From assembly GCF_937910895.1 (NCBI RefSeq), contig NZ_CALEMI010000110.1, positions 1-36,475 on the forward strand: a DNA stretch of 36,475 bases, given 5' to 3'. Positions 1-8,324 of the stretch are shown here, one piece after another (position 1 is the stretch's first letter; every line of letters begins with the position of its first letter). Below the pieces are notes generated by a model. The model worked only from the letters and a program-made list of their open reading frames with translations, made no database searches and was not told the origin of the DNA. A program made the translations under genes and the position numbers. Origin of the DNA: an uncultured Dokdonia sp. (GTDB lineage: Bacteria > Bacteroidota > Bacteroidia > Flavobacteriales > Flavobacteriaceae).

Positions 1-40
1 GAGTTAAAAACTGAAAGAACCAAAATCTTCAAAATATAAA

Positions 41-77
41 AGACCGCCTAAATTGTTTTTAGACGGCCTCTTTTTTT
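41..77 (+). terminator. Rho-independent terminator of an upstream gene
   Basis: An imperfect hairpin (left arm starting agaccgcc, right arm agacggcct) is followed by seven T. It closes a transcription unit that lies left of the window and separates it from pgmB. Confidence 0.75.
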
Positions 78-210
78 GTTTGCTAAATAAAAAAACTTGC
101 TAAGATCATAGGAGATATGATCATTTATGAATCTGTTATGTATAATGTGGGTTAAACGTTCAAGTGATAACTGTTTTGATAAAATGTGTAATTGGTTTTA
201 TTATGATGAA

Positions 211-245
211 TTTAAAAGAGAAAATAGAAATAATAAGTAGCTTTG
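211..245 (+). promoter_or_regulatory. Possible Bacteroidota-type promoter for pgmB
   Basis: TAGCTTTG at 238-245 fits the Bacteroidota -7 consensus TAnnTTTG. The only -33 candidate is a weak TTTA at 211-214 with a 23-nt spacer. This would start transcription shortly before the pgmB ATG at 265. The -7 box is convincing, the -33 element is not. Confidence 0.35.
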
Positions 246-264
246 TGCCCAGATACAAACCAAT

Positions 265-915
265 ATGAAGAAAGCATTTATATTTGATTTAGACGGGGTA
301 ATTGTAGACACCGCAAAGTTCCATTACCTCGCTTGGCGAAATCTTGCTAAAGGAATCAACTTTGATTTTACCGAGGAGCAGAACGAACAATTTAAAGGCG
401 TGAGCAGGGTGCGATCTCTGGAGATTTTGTTGGAGATGGCAAACTACAAAGCGACACAAGAAGAAAAAGATGCTTGGCTTGTTCAAAAAAATGTAGAATA
501 CTTAAGCTACATCCAGAAAATGGATCAAAGCGAAATTTTACCTGATGTGCCTCGTGTCTTAGATTATTTAATTCAAAAAAATCAAGGCATCGCTCTTGGA
601 AGTGCCAGTAAAAATGCACGTCCTATTTTGGAACGTGTGGCGCTTATCAATAAATTTCAAACCATTGTAGATGGTAATGATGTGACGGCTGCTAAGCCTG
701 ATCCTGAAGTATTTGTTAAAGGAGCGCAAGCGTTACAAACAGATGCGCAACACTGCATCGTATTCGAAGATTCGATTGCGGGAATTCAAGCAGCAAATAG
801 TGCCGGAATGACAAGTATTGGGATTGGAGATGCAAACGTATTACACGAAGCAGATCATGTCTTTGCAGATTTTACAGGGATGTCTAATGACTTTTTAGAC
901 ACCCTTATAAAATAA
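265..915 (+). CDS. pgmB: Beta-phosphoglucomutase (HAD superfamily)
   Basis: This 216-residue protein interconverts beta-glucose 1-phosphate and glucose 6-phosphate in the cytoplasm. The N-terminal FDLDGVIVDT motif carries the HAD nucleophile Asp8 and the acid/base Asp10. GSASKNA near residue 115 is HAD motif II, KPDPEVF near 144 supplies the conserved Lys, and FEDSIAGIQAA near 169 is motif IV with the Mg-binding acidic pair. The helical cap lies between residues 15 and about 90. Length is normal for the family. The next gene encodes a GH65 phosphorylase whose product is beta-glucose 1-phosphate, which strongly favours beta-PGM over other HAD phosphatases. The pair forms the usual maltose route of Bacteroidota. 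Confidence 0.93.
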   Translation: MKKAFIFDLDGVIVDTAKFHYLAWRNLAKGINFDFTEEQNEQFKGVSRVRSLEILLEMANYKATQEEKDAWLVQKNVEYLSYIQKMDQSEILPDVPRVLDYLIQKNQGIALGSASKNARPILERVALINKFQTIVDGNDVTAAKPDPEVFVKGAQALQTDAQHCIVFEDSIAGIQAANSAGMTSIGIGDANVLHEADHVFADFTGMSNDFLDTLIK

Positions 916-1045
916 AAAATTCATCAATATCAATTTTTAAAACAGCCTTTCAAGAACCAAAATGAGAGATAAGAATTTAAAAAGTCTTGTCTCAAGAAGT
1001 GAGTAAAACAAACGATCCTGATTCTTGATTCTAAAAATATAAAAC

Positions 1046-3391
1046 ATGCATTTAGAATATATTATCCCTGACGCTTGGTCAATTATAGAGCAAAAATGGA
1101 ATCCTGAGGTTGTAAAGTCATCAGAGAGTTTGATGAGTCTTGGGAACGGTACCATGGGGCAACGTGCTAATTTTGAAGAAAATTATAGCGGTGCGACTTT
1201 TCAAGGAAGTTATATAGGAGGTGTGTATTATCCAGACAAAACCCGTGTGGGTTGGTGGAAAAACGGCTATCCAGAATACTTTGCCAAAGTACTAAACGCC
1301 CCAAGTTGGATCGGTATAAAAGTGACGGTAAACGGTGAATCTCTAGATTTACATGCGTGTACGGCTGTTCAGAATTTTAATAGAACCCTTAATATGAAAG
1401 AAGGGGTGCTCTATCGTAGTTTTGACGCGACGTTGAAAAACGGAAGTAAAGTAGCTGTCAAAGCCACCCGCTTTTTAAGTTTAAACATCAATGAGATAGG
1501 TGCGATTAAATATGAAGTAACCCCTCTTGATGAAGATGCGACCATCAGCTATGAACCGTATCTGGACAGTGGCATTAGCAATGAAGATTCTAATTGGGAT
1601 GATCAGTTTTGGAATACCCTTTCTGTTTCAGATCAGGAGCATCGCGCGTTTATTTTAGCGCATACCATGAAGACTCAGTTTCAGGTATGCACCATGATGA
1701 GCAACCAATTGTATGTGGGTGGGAGACGTATTCAGCTTTCGCGAAAGCGTACAGAAAAATCATCCTATCAAGGGAAAATAGGCAATAAACAAGAAACGAT
1801 TACTTATATAGGTCATCAGTACGAGACTGATGTGAAGGAAGGCGAAACCTTGGAGATTCATAAATTTGGCGGCTACGTCAGTGATTTAAATCACGAGAAA
1901 GATGCCTTGTTGTCCGCTGCAAATGCCGTGCTTGAGAAAGCCGAAACACTAGGTTTTGAAGCATTATTGACGCAGCAAAAAGAAGATTGGGCAGCAGTGT
2001 GGGCGATGGCAGATATCACGATAGAAGGCGATGTCAAGGCACAGCAAGGGATTCGCTTTAATATTTTTCAGTTAAATCAGACGTATTCTGGAAAAGATGC
2101 GCGACTTAATATTGGTCCTAAAGGATTTACGGGAGAGAAATATGGCGGGTCTACCTATTGGGATACCGAGGCATATTGTATTCCGTTTTATATGGCGACC
2201 AAAGATCAGAGTGTGGCGCGTAACTTATTGACATACCGTTATAAACACTTAGAGAAGGCGATAGAAAATGCGGCAAAATTAGGGTTTACCAATGGCGCTG
2301 CTTTGTATCCTATGGTGACGATGAATGGTGAAGAATGTCATAACGAGTGGGAAATTACCTTTGAAGAAATACACCGCAATGGCTCTATGGTTTTTGCGAT
2401 TTATAACTACGAGCGTTTTACGGGAGATACGTCCTATATTCCTGAAATGGGACTGGAAGTGATTATTGGGGTGGCGCGTTTTTGGAAGCAGCGTTTTACG
2501 TGGTCTTCAGATAAAGAAAAGTATGTAATGCTAGGCGTGACGGGGCCTAACGAGTATGAGAATAACGTGAATAACAATTGGTTTACCAATTATCTAGCAA
2601 CGTGGTGTTTGGAGTACGCTTTCGCGAAAGCGTACCAAGTCCGCGAAGAACACGCGACCGACTTTGCTCGAATCCTAGAAAAAACAGCACTCTCCGAAGC
2701 TGAAATCACCGAATGGCAGAACGTAGCGAGTAAAGTGTATTTTCCTTATTCTGAAAAGCACGATGTGTTTTTGCAACAGGATGGATTCTTGGATAAAGAA
2801 CTCATCTCTGTCGCCGATTTACCGATGTCTGAACGTCCTATTAATCAGAAATGGTCATGGGATCGTATTTTACGTTCCCCGTACATCAAGCAGGCAGACA
2901 CCTTGCAAGGTTTTTACTTTTTTGAAGATCATTTTACTGACGAACAGTTGGAGAAGCACTTTGATTTTTATGAGCCATTTACGGTGCATGAGAGTTCGCT
3001 CTCCCCTTGTGTCCACGCCATACAAGCGGCAAAATTAGGTCGTATGAAACAGGCATATACGTTCTATTTACGTACGTCACGTTTAGATCTAGACGATTAT
3101 AACAAAGAGGTAGAGGAAGGCTTACATATCACGAGTATGGCAGGCACGTGGATGAGTGTGGTGGAAGGTTTTGGCGGGATGCGGATGCGTGAAGATATGC
3201 TTTCGTTTGAACCTCAAATTCCCGATGCCTGGGAAAGCTATTCGTTTAAAATTAACTACCGAGGACAAATCCTTACCATTGAGGTTACGCAAGTCGGTAC
3301 TCATTTTAGCATAGACCAAGGCAATGATTTAGAGATTTTGGTCAATGGGAAAGCGATTGTGCTGCGTGAGGGTAGGATGATGGTGGTGTGA
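1046..3391 (+). CDS. malP: GH65 glycoside phosphorylase, probably maltose phosphorylase
   Basis: This 781-residue cytoplasmic enzyme has full family length. The N-terminal beta-sandwich is followed by the (alpha/alpha)6 barrel. YWDTEAYCIPFY near residue 370 is a GH65 barrel signature. TGPNEYENN contains the expected general acid, Glu503, and HESSLSP near residue 650 matches the phosphate-binding region. The predicted reaction is maltose + Pi to glucose + beta-glucose 1-phosphate, which feeds pgmB 130 bp upstream. Kojibiose, nigerose or trehalose phosphorylase cannot be excluded from sequence alone; the neighbour and family frequency favour maltose. Two TTTCGCGAAA palindromes lie inside the gene, at 1735-1748 and 2614-2635, where they encode LSRKR- and AFAKA-type stretches. 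There is no clear Shine-Dalgarno. The ATG at 1046 gives the expected N-terminus. Confidence 0.9.
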   Translation: MHLEYIIPDAWSIIEQKWNPEVVKSSESLMSLGNGTMGQRANFEENYSGATFQGSYIGGVYYPDKTRVGWWKNGYPEYFAKVLNAPSWIGIKVTVNGESLDLHACTAVQNFNRTLNMKEGVLYRSFDATLKNGSKVAVKATRFLSLNINEIGAIKYEVTPLDEDATISYEPYLDSGISNEDSNWDDQFWNTLSVSDQEHRAFILAHTMKTQFQVCTMMSNQLYVGGRRIQLSRKRTEKSSYQGKIGNKQETITYIGHQYETDVKEGETLEIHKFGGYVSDLNHEKDALLSAANAVLEKAETLGFEALLTQQKEDWAAVWAMADITIEGDVKAQQGIRFNIFQLNQTYSGKDARLNIGPKGFTGEKYGGSTYWDTEAYCIPFYMATKDQSVARNLLTYRYKHLEKAIENAAKLGFTNGAALYPMVTMNGEECHNEWEITFEEIHRNGSMVFAIYNYERFTGDTSYIPEMGLEVIIGVARFWKQRFTWSSDKEKYVMLGVTGPNEYENNVNNNWFTNYLATWCLEYAFAKAYQVREEHATDFARILEKTALSEAEITEWQNVASKVYFPYSEKHDVFLQQDGFLDKELISVADLPMSERPINQKWSWDRILRSPYIKQADTLQGFYFFEDHFTDEQLEKHFDFYEPFTVHESSLSPCVHAIQAAKLGRMKQAYTFYLRTSRLDLDDYNKEVEEGLHITSMAGTWMSVVEGFGGMRMREDMLSFEPQIPDAWESYSFKINYRGQILTIEVTQVGTHFSIDQGNDLEILVNGKAIVLREGRMMVV
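1735..1748. repeat. TTTCGCGAAA palindrome, copy 1
   Basis: This is the 14-bp perfect palindrome GCTTTCGCGAAAGC inside the GH65 gene. Three more copies of the 10-bp core occur in the window (see the entries at 2614, 19385 and 36090). Confidence 0.85.
2614..2635. repeat. TTTCGCGAAA palindrome, copy 2 (22-bp perfect)
   Basis: This is a 22-bp perfect palindrome whose left half is GTACGCTTTCG. It lies inside the GH65 gene and is the longest of the four copies. Confidence 0.9.
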
Positions 3392-3470
3392 TACGTAGAA
3401 TGATTCCTAAACATTAAAATAAAGAGTTCATTCTAAAATCACATCGTACAAATTTATAAAAGAGATTTAT

Positions 3471-3660
3471 ATGATTTTTGAGATCATAGGATCAATTATT
3501 TTACTAATTATAGATCCAAACAGACGAGGTAATAAAAAATATCTTAAACCAGAATTTTCAAAGATTAAAAGAATTAATAGGACTGATCTATTTTTTTGTT
3601 AATTGGGCTTTGTGCATATTTTATAAACTCTTGGTAGGTGAAAGAAGAGGTAATCTATAG
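3471..3660 (+). pseudogene. Two-segment membrane microprotein gene, frameshifted at a T7 run
   Basis: The intact reading frame 3471-3602 encodes 43 residues: a hydrophobic segment (IIGSIILLII) followed by a basic stretch, ending at TAA right after a run of seven T (3591-3597). Removing one T continues the frame through VNWALCIFYKLLVGE, a second hydrophobic segment, to TAG at 3658-3660. The restored protein has 62 residues and its stop lies 9 nt before the ATG of the next gene, as expected in an operon. It could be a real frameshift, a phase-variable tract or a sequencing error. No function is recognised. Confidence 0.4.
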
Positions 3661-3669
3661 AATTATAGG

Positions 3670-4203
3670 ATGAGATATAGGATATTTTTACTGTTTATTC
3701 TTTTGATGAGATGTCAATCTCATACTCCTTGTCCAGAAGAGTTAAATATTAATGATCACTTTGTAATTCAAAAATGTATAAATAAAATATTGAAGACGCA
3801 AGATGCAAAATCAGTAAACTCTTATTTAGTAAGCCCTTATCTTGATAAACTATCCTTTGGACCTTATTCAAAAGAAGAAATTGATTCAGCTTTTCAATCA
3901 TTTGAAATAGATTTTGATGAAGTGATATTAATGGATGATGCATCTGTGGGCTGTCAAAAACGATATTATGAAAGTCTATCTTCTCTTTCTAATACTAGTG
4001 GTAATGCAGTAGTTTTTAGCAGCACAAGATTGTACGGTGATTTAATCCAAGTTAAATTAACAGATTATTACGGAGATATATCTATGAGTAAAATAAAAAA
4101 TAATGCTGGATTACATACAAGTCAGATGTATGAATATATTCTTAAAATAAAAGAAGACGGGAATGTTGATATCATTCTAAATAGCAGCACTTTTTATGAT
4201 TAG
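3670..4203 (+). CDS. Small exported protein of unknown function
   Basis: This 177-residue protein begins with a signal-like hydrophobic stretch (RIFLLFILLM) followed by Cys15, so it may be a lipoprotein, although the LMRC context is a poor lipobox. Further cysteines lie in the mature part (residues 21, 36 and about 95). The rest is a soluble alpha/beta-looking domain with no motif I recognise. The gene is AT-rich compared with the upstream sugar genes, follows the frameshifted microprotein gene by 9 nt, and is closed by a strong terminator at 4265-4296. It looks like an accessory gene. Confidence 0.65.
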   Translation: MRYRIFLLFILLMRCQSHTPCPEELNINDHFVIQKCINKILKTQDAKSVNSYLVSPYLDKLSFGPYSKEEIDSAFQSFEIDFDEVILMDDASVGCQKRYYESLSSLSNTSGNAVVFSSTRLYGDLIQVKLTDYYGDISMSKIKNNAGLHTSQMYEYILKIKEDGNVDIILNSSTFYD

Positions 4204-4264
4204 GGTTTTGCTAGCGCTTGTTTATGATGAGAACTGTATGCAGTGAGTATTAAATAAGAATTAA

Positions 4265-4296
4265 TAAAAAAAGCCCTTAGAAAAGGGCTTTTTTTT
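4265..4296 (+). terminator. Strong Rho-independent terminator
   Basis: A perfect stem aaaagccctt/aagggctttt (4269-4278 and 4283-4292) with loop agaa runs into a long T tract. It ends the 3471-4203 unit. Confidence 0.93.
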
Positions 4297-4561
4297 ATGC
4301 CCAAAACATCCTCTTTTTATTGCTTATATGATAAGGATCAGTAGCTTCAGTCGTCTTTAGGCTATTTATGAGGTATCTCCATCCTATTGCCATATTTTTG
4401 CCCTGTACATCTGATCAAGTGTACGTGTTGGAAGAAATTAGCTAGCAAAAATCCCACATTTATTTATAAAAAAAAAGGTACATCTGTTCTTGTACTTGGT
4501 GTATCCAATCTATGGATATGTCTGAGTATACGATGAGGTATCCTACAATCACTAATTTATT
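4297..4561. other. Intergenic leader of the RHS locus with short imperfect repeats
   Basis: No gene is visible here. Two pairs of short repeats occur: atgaggtatc at 4368-4377 and 4533-4542, and a gtacatctg(a/t)tc...gtac motif at 4404-4424 and 4477-4495. They may be control sites for the RHS genes or chance similarity. No clear TAnnTTTG promoter box was found. Confidence 0.3.
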
Positions 4562-7500
4562 ATGAAAAGAAAAACAATGTTTTTAAAACACATATGTATA
4601 GTGTGTATTCAGATGTTACTTTTAACTTCTATAGCATCCTATGCTCAAGTATCGAGTGGGCAATCACCATTTGATTATGAAGCAGAGCTTAATAGATCTA
4701 TTGCCATTCCTAATTCTCCAGAAGCAGAAGCCTTTACACAATATGGAAATACGTCTGTAAATATGTATGCGGGTACTCCTGAGATTGGGATTCCTATCTA
4801 TACATATCAAGGAAGAGAACTTAATCTTCCTGTAAGTCTTAGTTATGATGCTTCTGGTATCAAAGTAGAACAATTAGCAACAAGTGCCGGTTTGGGATGG
4901 AATTTAGCTGTCGGAGGACGAATCTCTCGTATTACTAATGGAAATCCTGATGATTATATTCAATCAGGAATTACACCTTATGTTAGTTTCTGGAATGATA
5001 GTGTACAAAGTAAGATGATTGCTTATTACGATGAAAGTACTAAGTTTGGTACTCGTGATTCTGTAGTTATGTATTTTGATTTTCTGAATCGCATCAGTAT
5101 CAACGAAAACGAGACACAACCAGACTATTTTAGTTTAAACGCTATAGGGATTAACGATTATATCGCTTTTGATGTTGCTACACGTCAAGCCTATGCGCTT
5201 AATAATCCTAATATTATTGTAGAGTTTACCACAAGTCCTGCTGCTGCAAATGGGATGCGTAGTATTACTAAATGGACTGTAACGGGGTCAGACGGTACAA
5301 AATACTACTTTGAAGAAGCTGAGGTTACTAATTATCAAGGAGATGATTCCAATCAAAACTTTGCAGTGACTAAGATTTATAATTCTTCTTGGGTACTTAC
5401 CAAAATAGAGTCTGCAAACAGAAGAGATACTTATATCTTTAACTATACTCTTTTAGATCCTTGGTCGCAAAATTTCAGTGTCTCGGGATATTCTTCTTAT
5501 AGTTACATTATAGATGAGAATACCCCTAATTATGTTGGTGCTCCTCCGTATGTAACGGGTTCTGTTCCCGCTATTAGAATACAACAGCAACGATTAGATA
5601 ATATTACCCATAGTGGAAAAGAAATTATTTCTATAACGTACGAAGACCGTTATGATATAGGAGCTTCTGAAGCTATTGATAAAATCATTATTAAAGATGG
5701 ATCGACTCAAGAACATAGAACATTCGATTTTTTAACCTCCTACTTTGGGATGGCTAATAATGAAGATCCTTCTACAGAATTAGCATCTCATATTCGACTA
5801 AAATTAGATGGTATTGATATCACTTCTAATACAAATGATATTTATCAAAAATACCGTTTTGATTATTTTTCTCCAGAACAAGTTCCTCCTGTAGTAAGCA
5901 GAGGGCAAGATTATATGGGGTACAATAATGGTCAAATATCAAACACAGTATTGTTTCCAGAAGTAACGGTAGGTCAGCATACCTTTGGAGGAGCAGATAG
6001 ATCTTCAAGTTTTAATCATGCGATAATAGGAACACTTTCAAGAATTTACTATCCTACGGGAGGTTATACTGATTTTGAATTTCAATCACACTCAACACCT
6101 GCTGAAAGTGCAGATATTAACGAAAACACCCAGAATCAAATATACGGAATTCAATCCCTTGTAGGAGATATTGATACTAATGTTTCTTGCAATGATCCTG
6201 GAGCTTTCTGTGATTGTAGCGGAGGTAATGACATTGGTTGGTGTGCGGATACTTATGGAGCTACTGGAAGTCCCAATTACAGCAATACAAGTTTTGATAT
6301 TCAAGAGGCTGGAAATTATACCTTGAAATATGTAGAGACTAATAACAATGGAGGTAATGTGCCTACAGGCTTTGCTTTATTAGCTTATGTTTTTAAAGTT
6401 TCCAATACTACTAATTGTGGATCACAACCAGTACGTAGTATTGACCAGATTATTGATTTGAGTAATGGCGAATTATTGATTGATAATGCAAATCTCATTT
6501 TTAATAAAAATTTTCATCAAAATCAGCTCAATGTTAACGGAGAGATGACTACATATCTAACCCCTGGTTGTTATCAAATATTTTTAGTAAACCCTAATGA
6601 TAACATTACGCAGCTTATGCGAATAAGTCGTATTGAAACTATCCTAGATACAGAAGAAGAACTCGCAGAAGTTCAACGTGCAGGTATTCGTATTAAAACC
6701 ATAAAAAACTATACAGATACTTCAGTGCTAGCTACAGAAAAAGAATACCTCTATAAAGTAGAAAAAACAGATTCAAGCACTTCTTCTGGAAATATCATTT
6801 TTCGCCCTCAATTTTATACGATTAATAATGGGTTGAGTATTGGCGAAGATTGTCAACTTGTAGATGCCACTTCTATTTTTATTACAGGAAGTTCTAGCGG
6901 TGGAAGTCAACCCCACATAGCCTATTCTCGTGTGTACGAAGTGTTTAAAAAAGGAACAACTTTAGAGGACAATGGAGGGTACATACAGCATGATTTTTAT
7001 ATTGATCAACATACAGGTCTGTACTCATCAGGAGTACCACCTAATGTAAGTTCTTATCGCCCATCATTGGCTGTTGGTCAAGAAGTAAATACCAGAATAC
7101 ATAGTGCTTCTGGAAATGCTTTACAGCAAACCTCAAGTGAATTGGCTGATCATGCTTCTGCCTATAAATATTTTGGAAGCTTTGGGATATATGTTGTCAA
7201 TAAACCAGAAAAAATCTCCAATTTTTTAGTGAGTAAACCATATTTGGATGGTTTTACCTATGATTTTCAGGAAAAGTATTATGCGCAATTTAGTACAGCA
7301 AGTGAAGGTGTTGAAATACACTTACCTGATGAAGGTTCCTACAGTTGTGGTTATACATATCCAGATCAACCAGAAGGGTGGAATCGCCATATCACATCAT
7401 ACATACCCTCTTTTGAAATGAGAACATCTAGCGTTCAAGGAGCCGTTGGTGGTGCTATACAACAAGTATCGACACAATTCTTTGGGAACCCTGATGATAA

Positions 7501-8311
7501 TCAACAGTTGCAAACAACTACAGATTATGAATATGATAATAGTATAGGGCATCTTCTCAGAAAGAGAACAACAATTCTTGAAACTGATGAGCAAATAGAA
7601 CAAGAATATGTGTATTCCTCAGAACTTACAGAGAGCGTGTATTTGCAAATGCAAACTCGTAATCAAGTTCAAGTACCTATTGTCACAACGACAACAGCAG
7701 ATAATGCAGTAAATACAAGAAAAATTAATTATATCACTGCAGGAAATGGATTTTACCCAGGCTCCATTGAGATTACTAATAATCTTATAGATCCAGCAAC
7801 AGGTTTATCTTCTAGTCATCCCAATGAAGAACGTATTTTCTTTGAGTATTACTCAAATGGAAACATACAAACATCCTATCAGTTGGATGTCTCTACAAGT
7901 GGAGGGCTACCCTCTACTTTGGATAGAGTTAATGTAGTCACTTATATATGGGGATATAGTAATAAATATCCTATTGCAAAAATTGCAAACGGTACATATT
8001 CAGACATATCATCTTATATATCTTCCTTAGTCAGTTTTGCTCAGGCAGATAATGATAGAACAATAGGATATGTAGGTAATGAAGGAGCGCTTAGGCAAGC
8101 ATTAGATGCTATGCGAGATGATCCAACACTTAGCCATACCCAAATAAGTTCCTATACCTATGATCCATTGATAGGAGTTACCTCTATGACAGACCCTCGT
8201 GGCTATACAATGTACTATGAGTATGACTCCTTGTATAGACTTAAGTATGTTAAAGATGCCACTGGAAATATCTTAAGTAAAAATGAATATAATTTTAAAA
8301 TCAATAACTAA
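4562..8311 (+). CDS. Secreted RHS/SpvB-like shell protein (first half of RHS toxin locus)
   Basis: This 1249-residue protein starts with a cleavable signal peptide (hydrophobic core CIVCIQMLLLTSIASYAQ). Residues about 50-120 match the N-terminal beta domain common to large Bacteroidota YD-repeat proteins (GIPIYTYQGRELNLPVSLSY, then GLGWNLAVGGRISR). A cysteine-rich insert (CNDPGAFCDCSGG...WC) lies near residues 545-560. The C-terminus ends in tyrosine-rich YD repeats (SYTYDPLIGVTSMTDPRGY). The gene has no RHS core or toxin tail. Its stop lies 13 nt before the next gene, which has its own signal peptide, so the two are translated together but exported separately. By analogy with TcB/TcC they may form two halves of one hollow shell; this is inference. 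Confidence 0.8.
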   Translation: MKRKTMFLKHICIVCIQMLLLTSIASYAQVSSGQSPFDYEAELNRSIAIPNSPEAEAFTQYGNTSVNMYAGTPEIGIPIYTYQGRELNLPVSLSYDASGIKVEQLATSAGLGWNLAVGGRISRITNGNPDDYIQSGITPYVSFWNDSVQSKMIAYYDESTKFGTRDSVVMYFDFLNRISINENETQPDYFSLNAIGINDYIAFDVATRQAYALNNPNIIVEFTTSPAAANGMRSITKWTVTGSDGTKYYFEEAEVTNYQGDDSNQNFAVTKIYNSSWVLTKIESANRRDTYIFNYTLLDPWSQNFSVSGYSSYSYIIDENTPNYVGAPPYVTGSVPAIRIQQQRLDNITHSGKEIISITYEDRYDIGASEAIDKIIIKDGSTQEHRTFDFLTSYFGMANNEDPSTELASHIRLKLDGIDITSNTNDIYQKYRFDYFSPEQVPPVVSRGQDYMGYNNGQISNTVLFPEVTVGQHTFGGADRSSSFNHAIIGTLSRIYYPTGGYTDFEFQSHSTPAESADINENTQNQIYGIQSLVGDIDTNVSCNDPGAFCDCSGGNDIGWCADTYGATGSPNYSNTSFDIQEAGNYTLKYVETNNNGGNVPTGFALLAYVFKVSNTTNCGSQPVRSIDQIIDLSNGELLIDNANLIFNKNFHQNQLNVNGEMTTYLTPGCYQIFLVNPNDNITQLMRISRIETILDTEEELAEVQRAGIRIKTIKNYTDTSVLATEKEYLYKVEKTDSSTSSGNIIFRPQFYTINNGLSIGEDCQLVDATSIFITGSSSGGSQPHIAYSRVYEVFKKGTTLEDNGGYIQHDFYIDQHTGLYSSGVPPNVSSYRPSLAVGQEVNTRIHSASGNALQQTSSELADHASAYKYFGSFGIYVVNKPEKISNFLVSKPYLDGFTYDFQEKYYAQFSTASEGVEIHLPDEGSYSCGYTYPDQPEGWNRHITSYIPSFEMRTSSVQGAVGGAIQQVSTQFFGNPDDNQQLQTTTDYEYDNSIGHLLRKRTTILETDEQIEQEYVYSSELTESVYLQMQTRNQVQVPIVTTTTADNAVNTRKINYITAGNGFYPGSIEITNNLIDPATGLSSSHPNEERIFFEYYSNGNIQTSYQLDVSTSGGLPSTLDRVNVVTYIWGYSNKYPIAKIANGTYSDISSYISSLVSFAQADNDRTIGYVGNEGALRQALDAMRDDPTLSHTQISSYTYDPLIGVTSMTDPRGYTMYYEYDSLYRLKYVKDATGNILSKNEYNFKINN

Positions 8312-8324
8312 TACGCTCATTAAG

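Noticed and set aside
1011-1032. Tandem TGATTCT repeat before the GH65 gene
   Set aside because: Only two 7-bp units; too short to support a function.
2763-3038. Alternate-frame open reading frame inside the GH65 gene
   Set aside because: Shadow of a strongly supported enzyme gene; no family resemblance.
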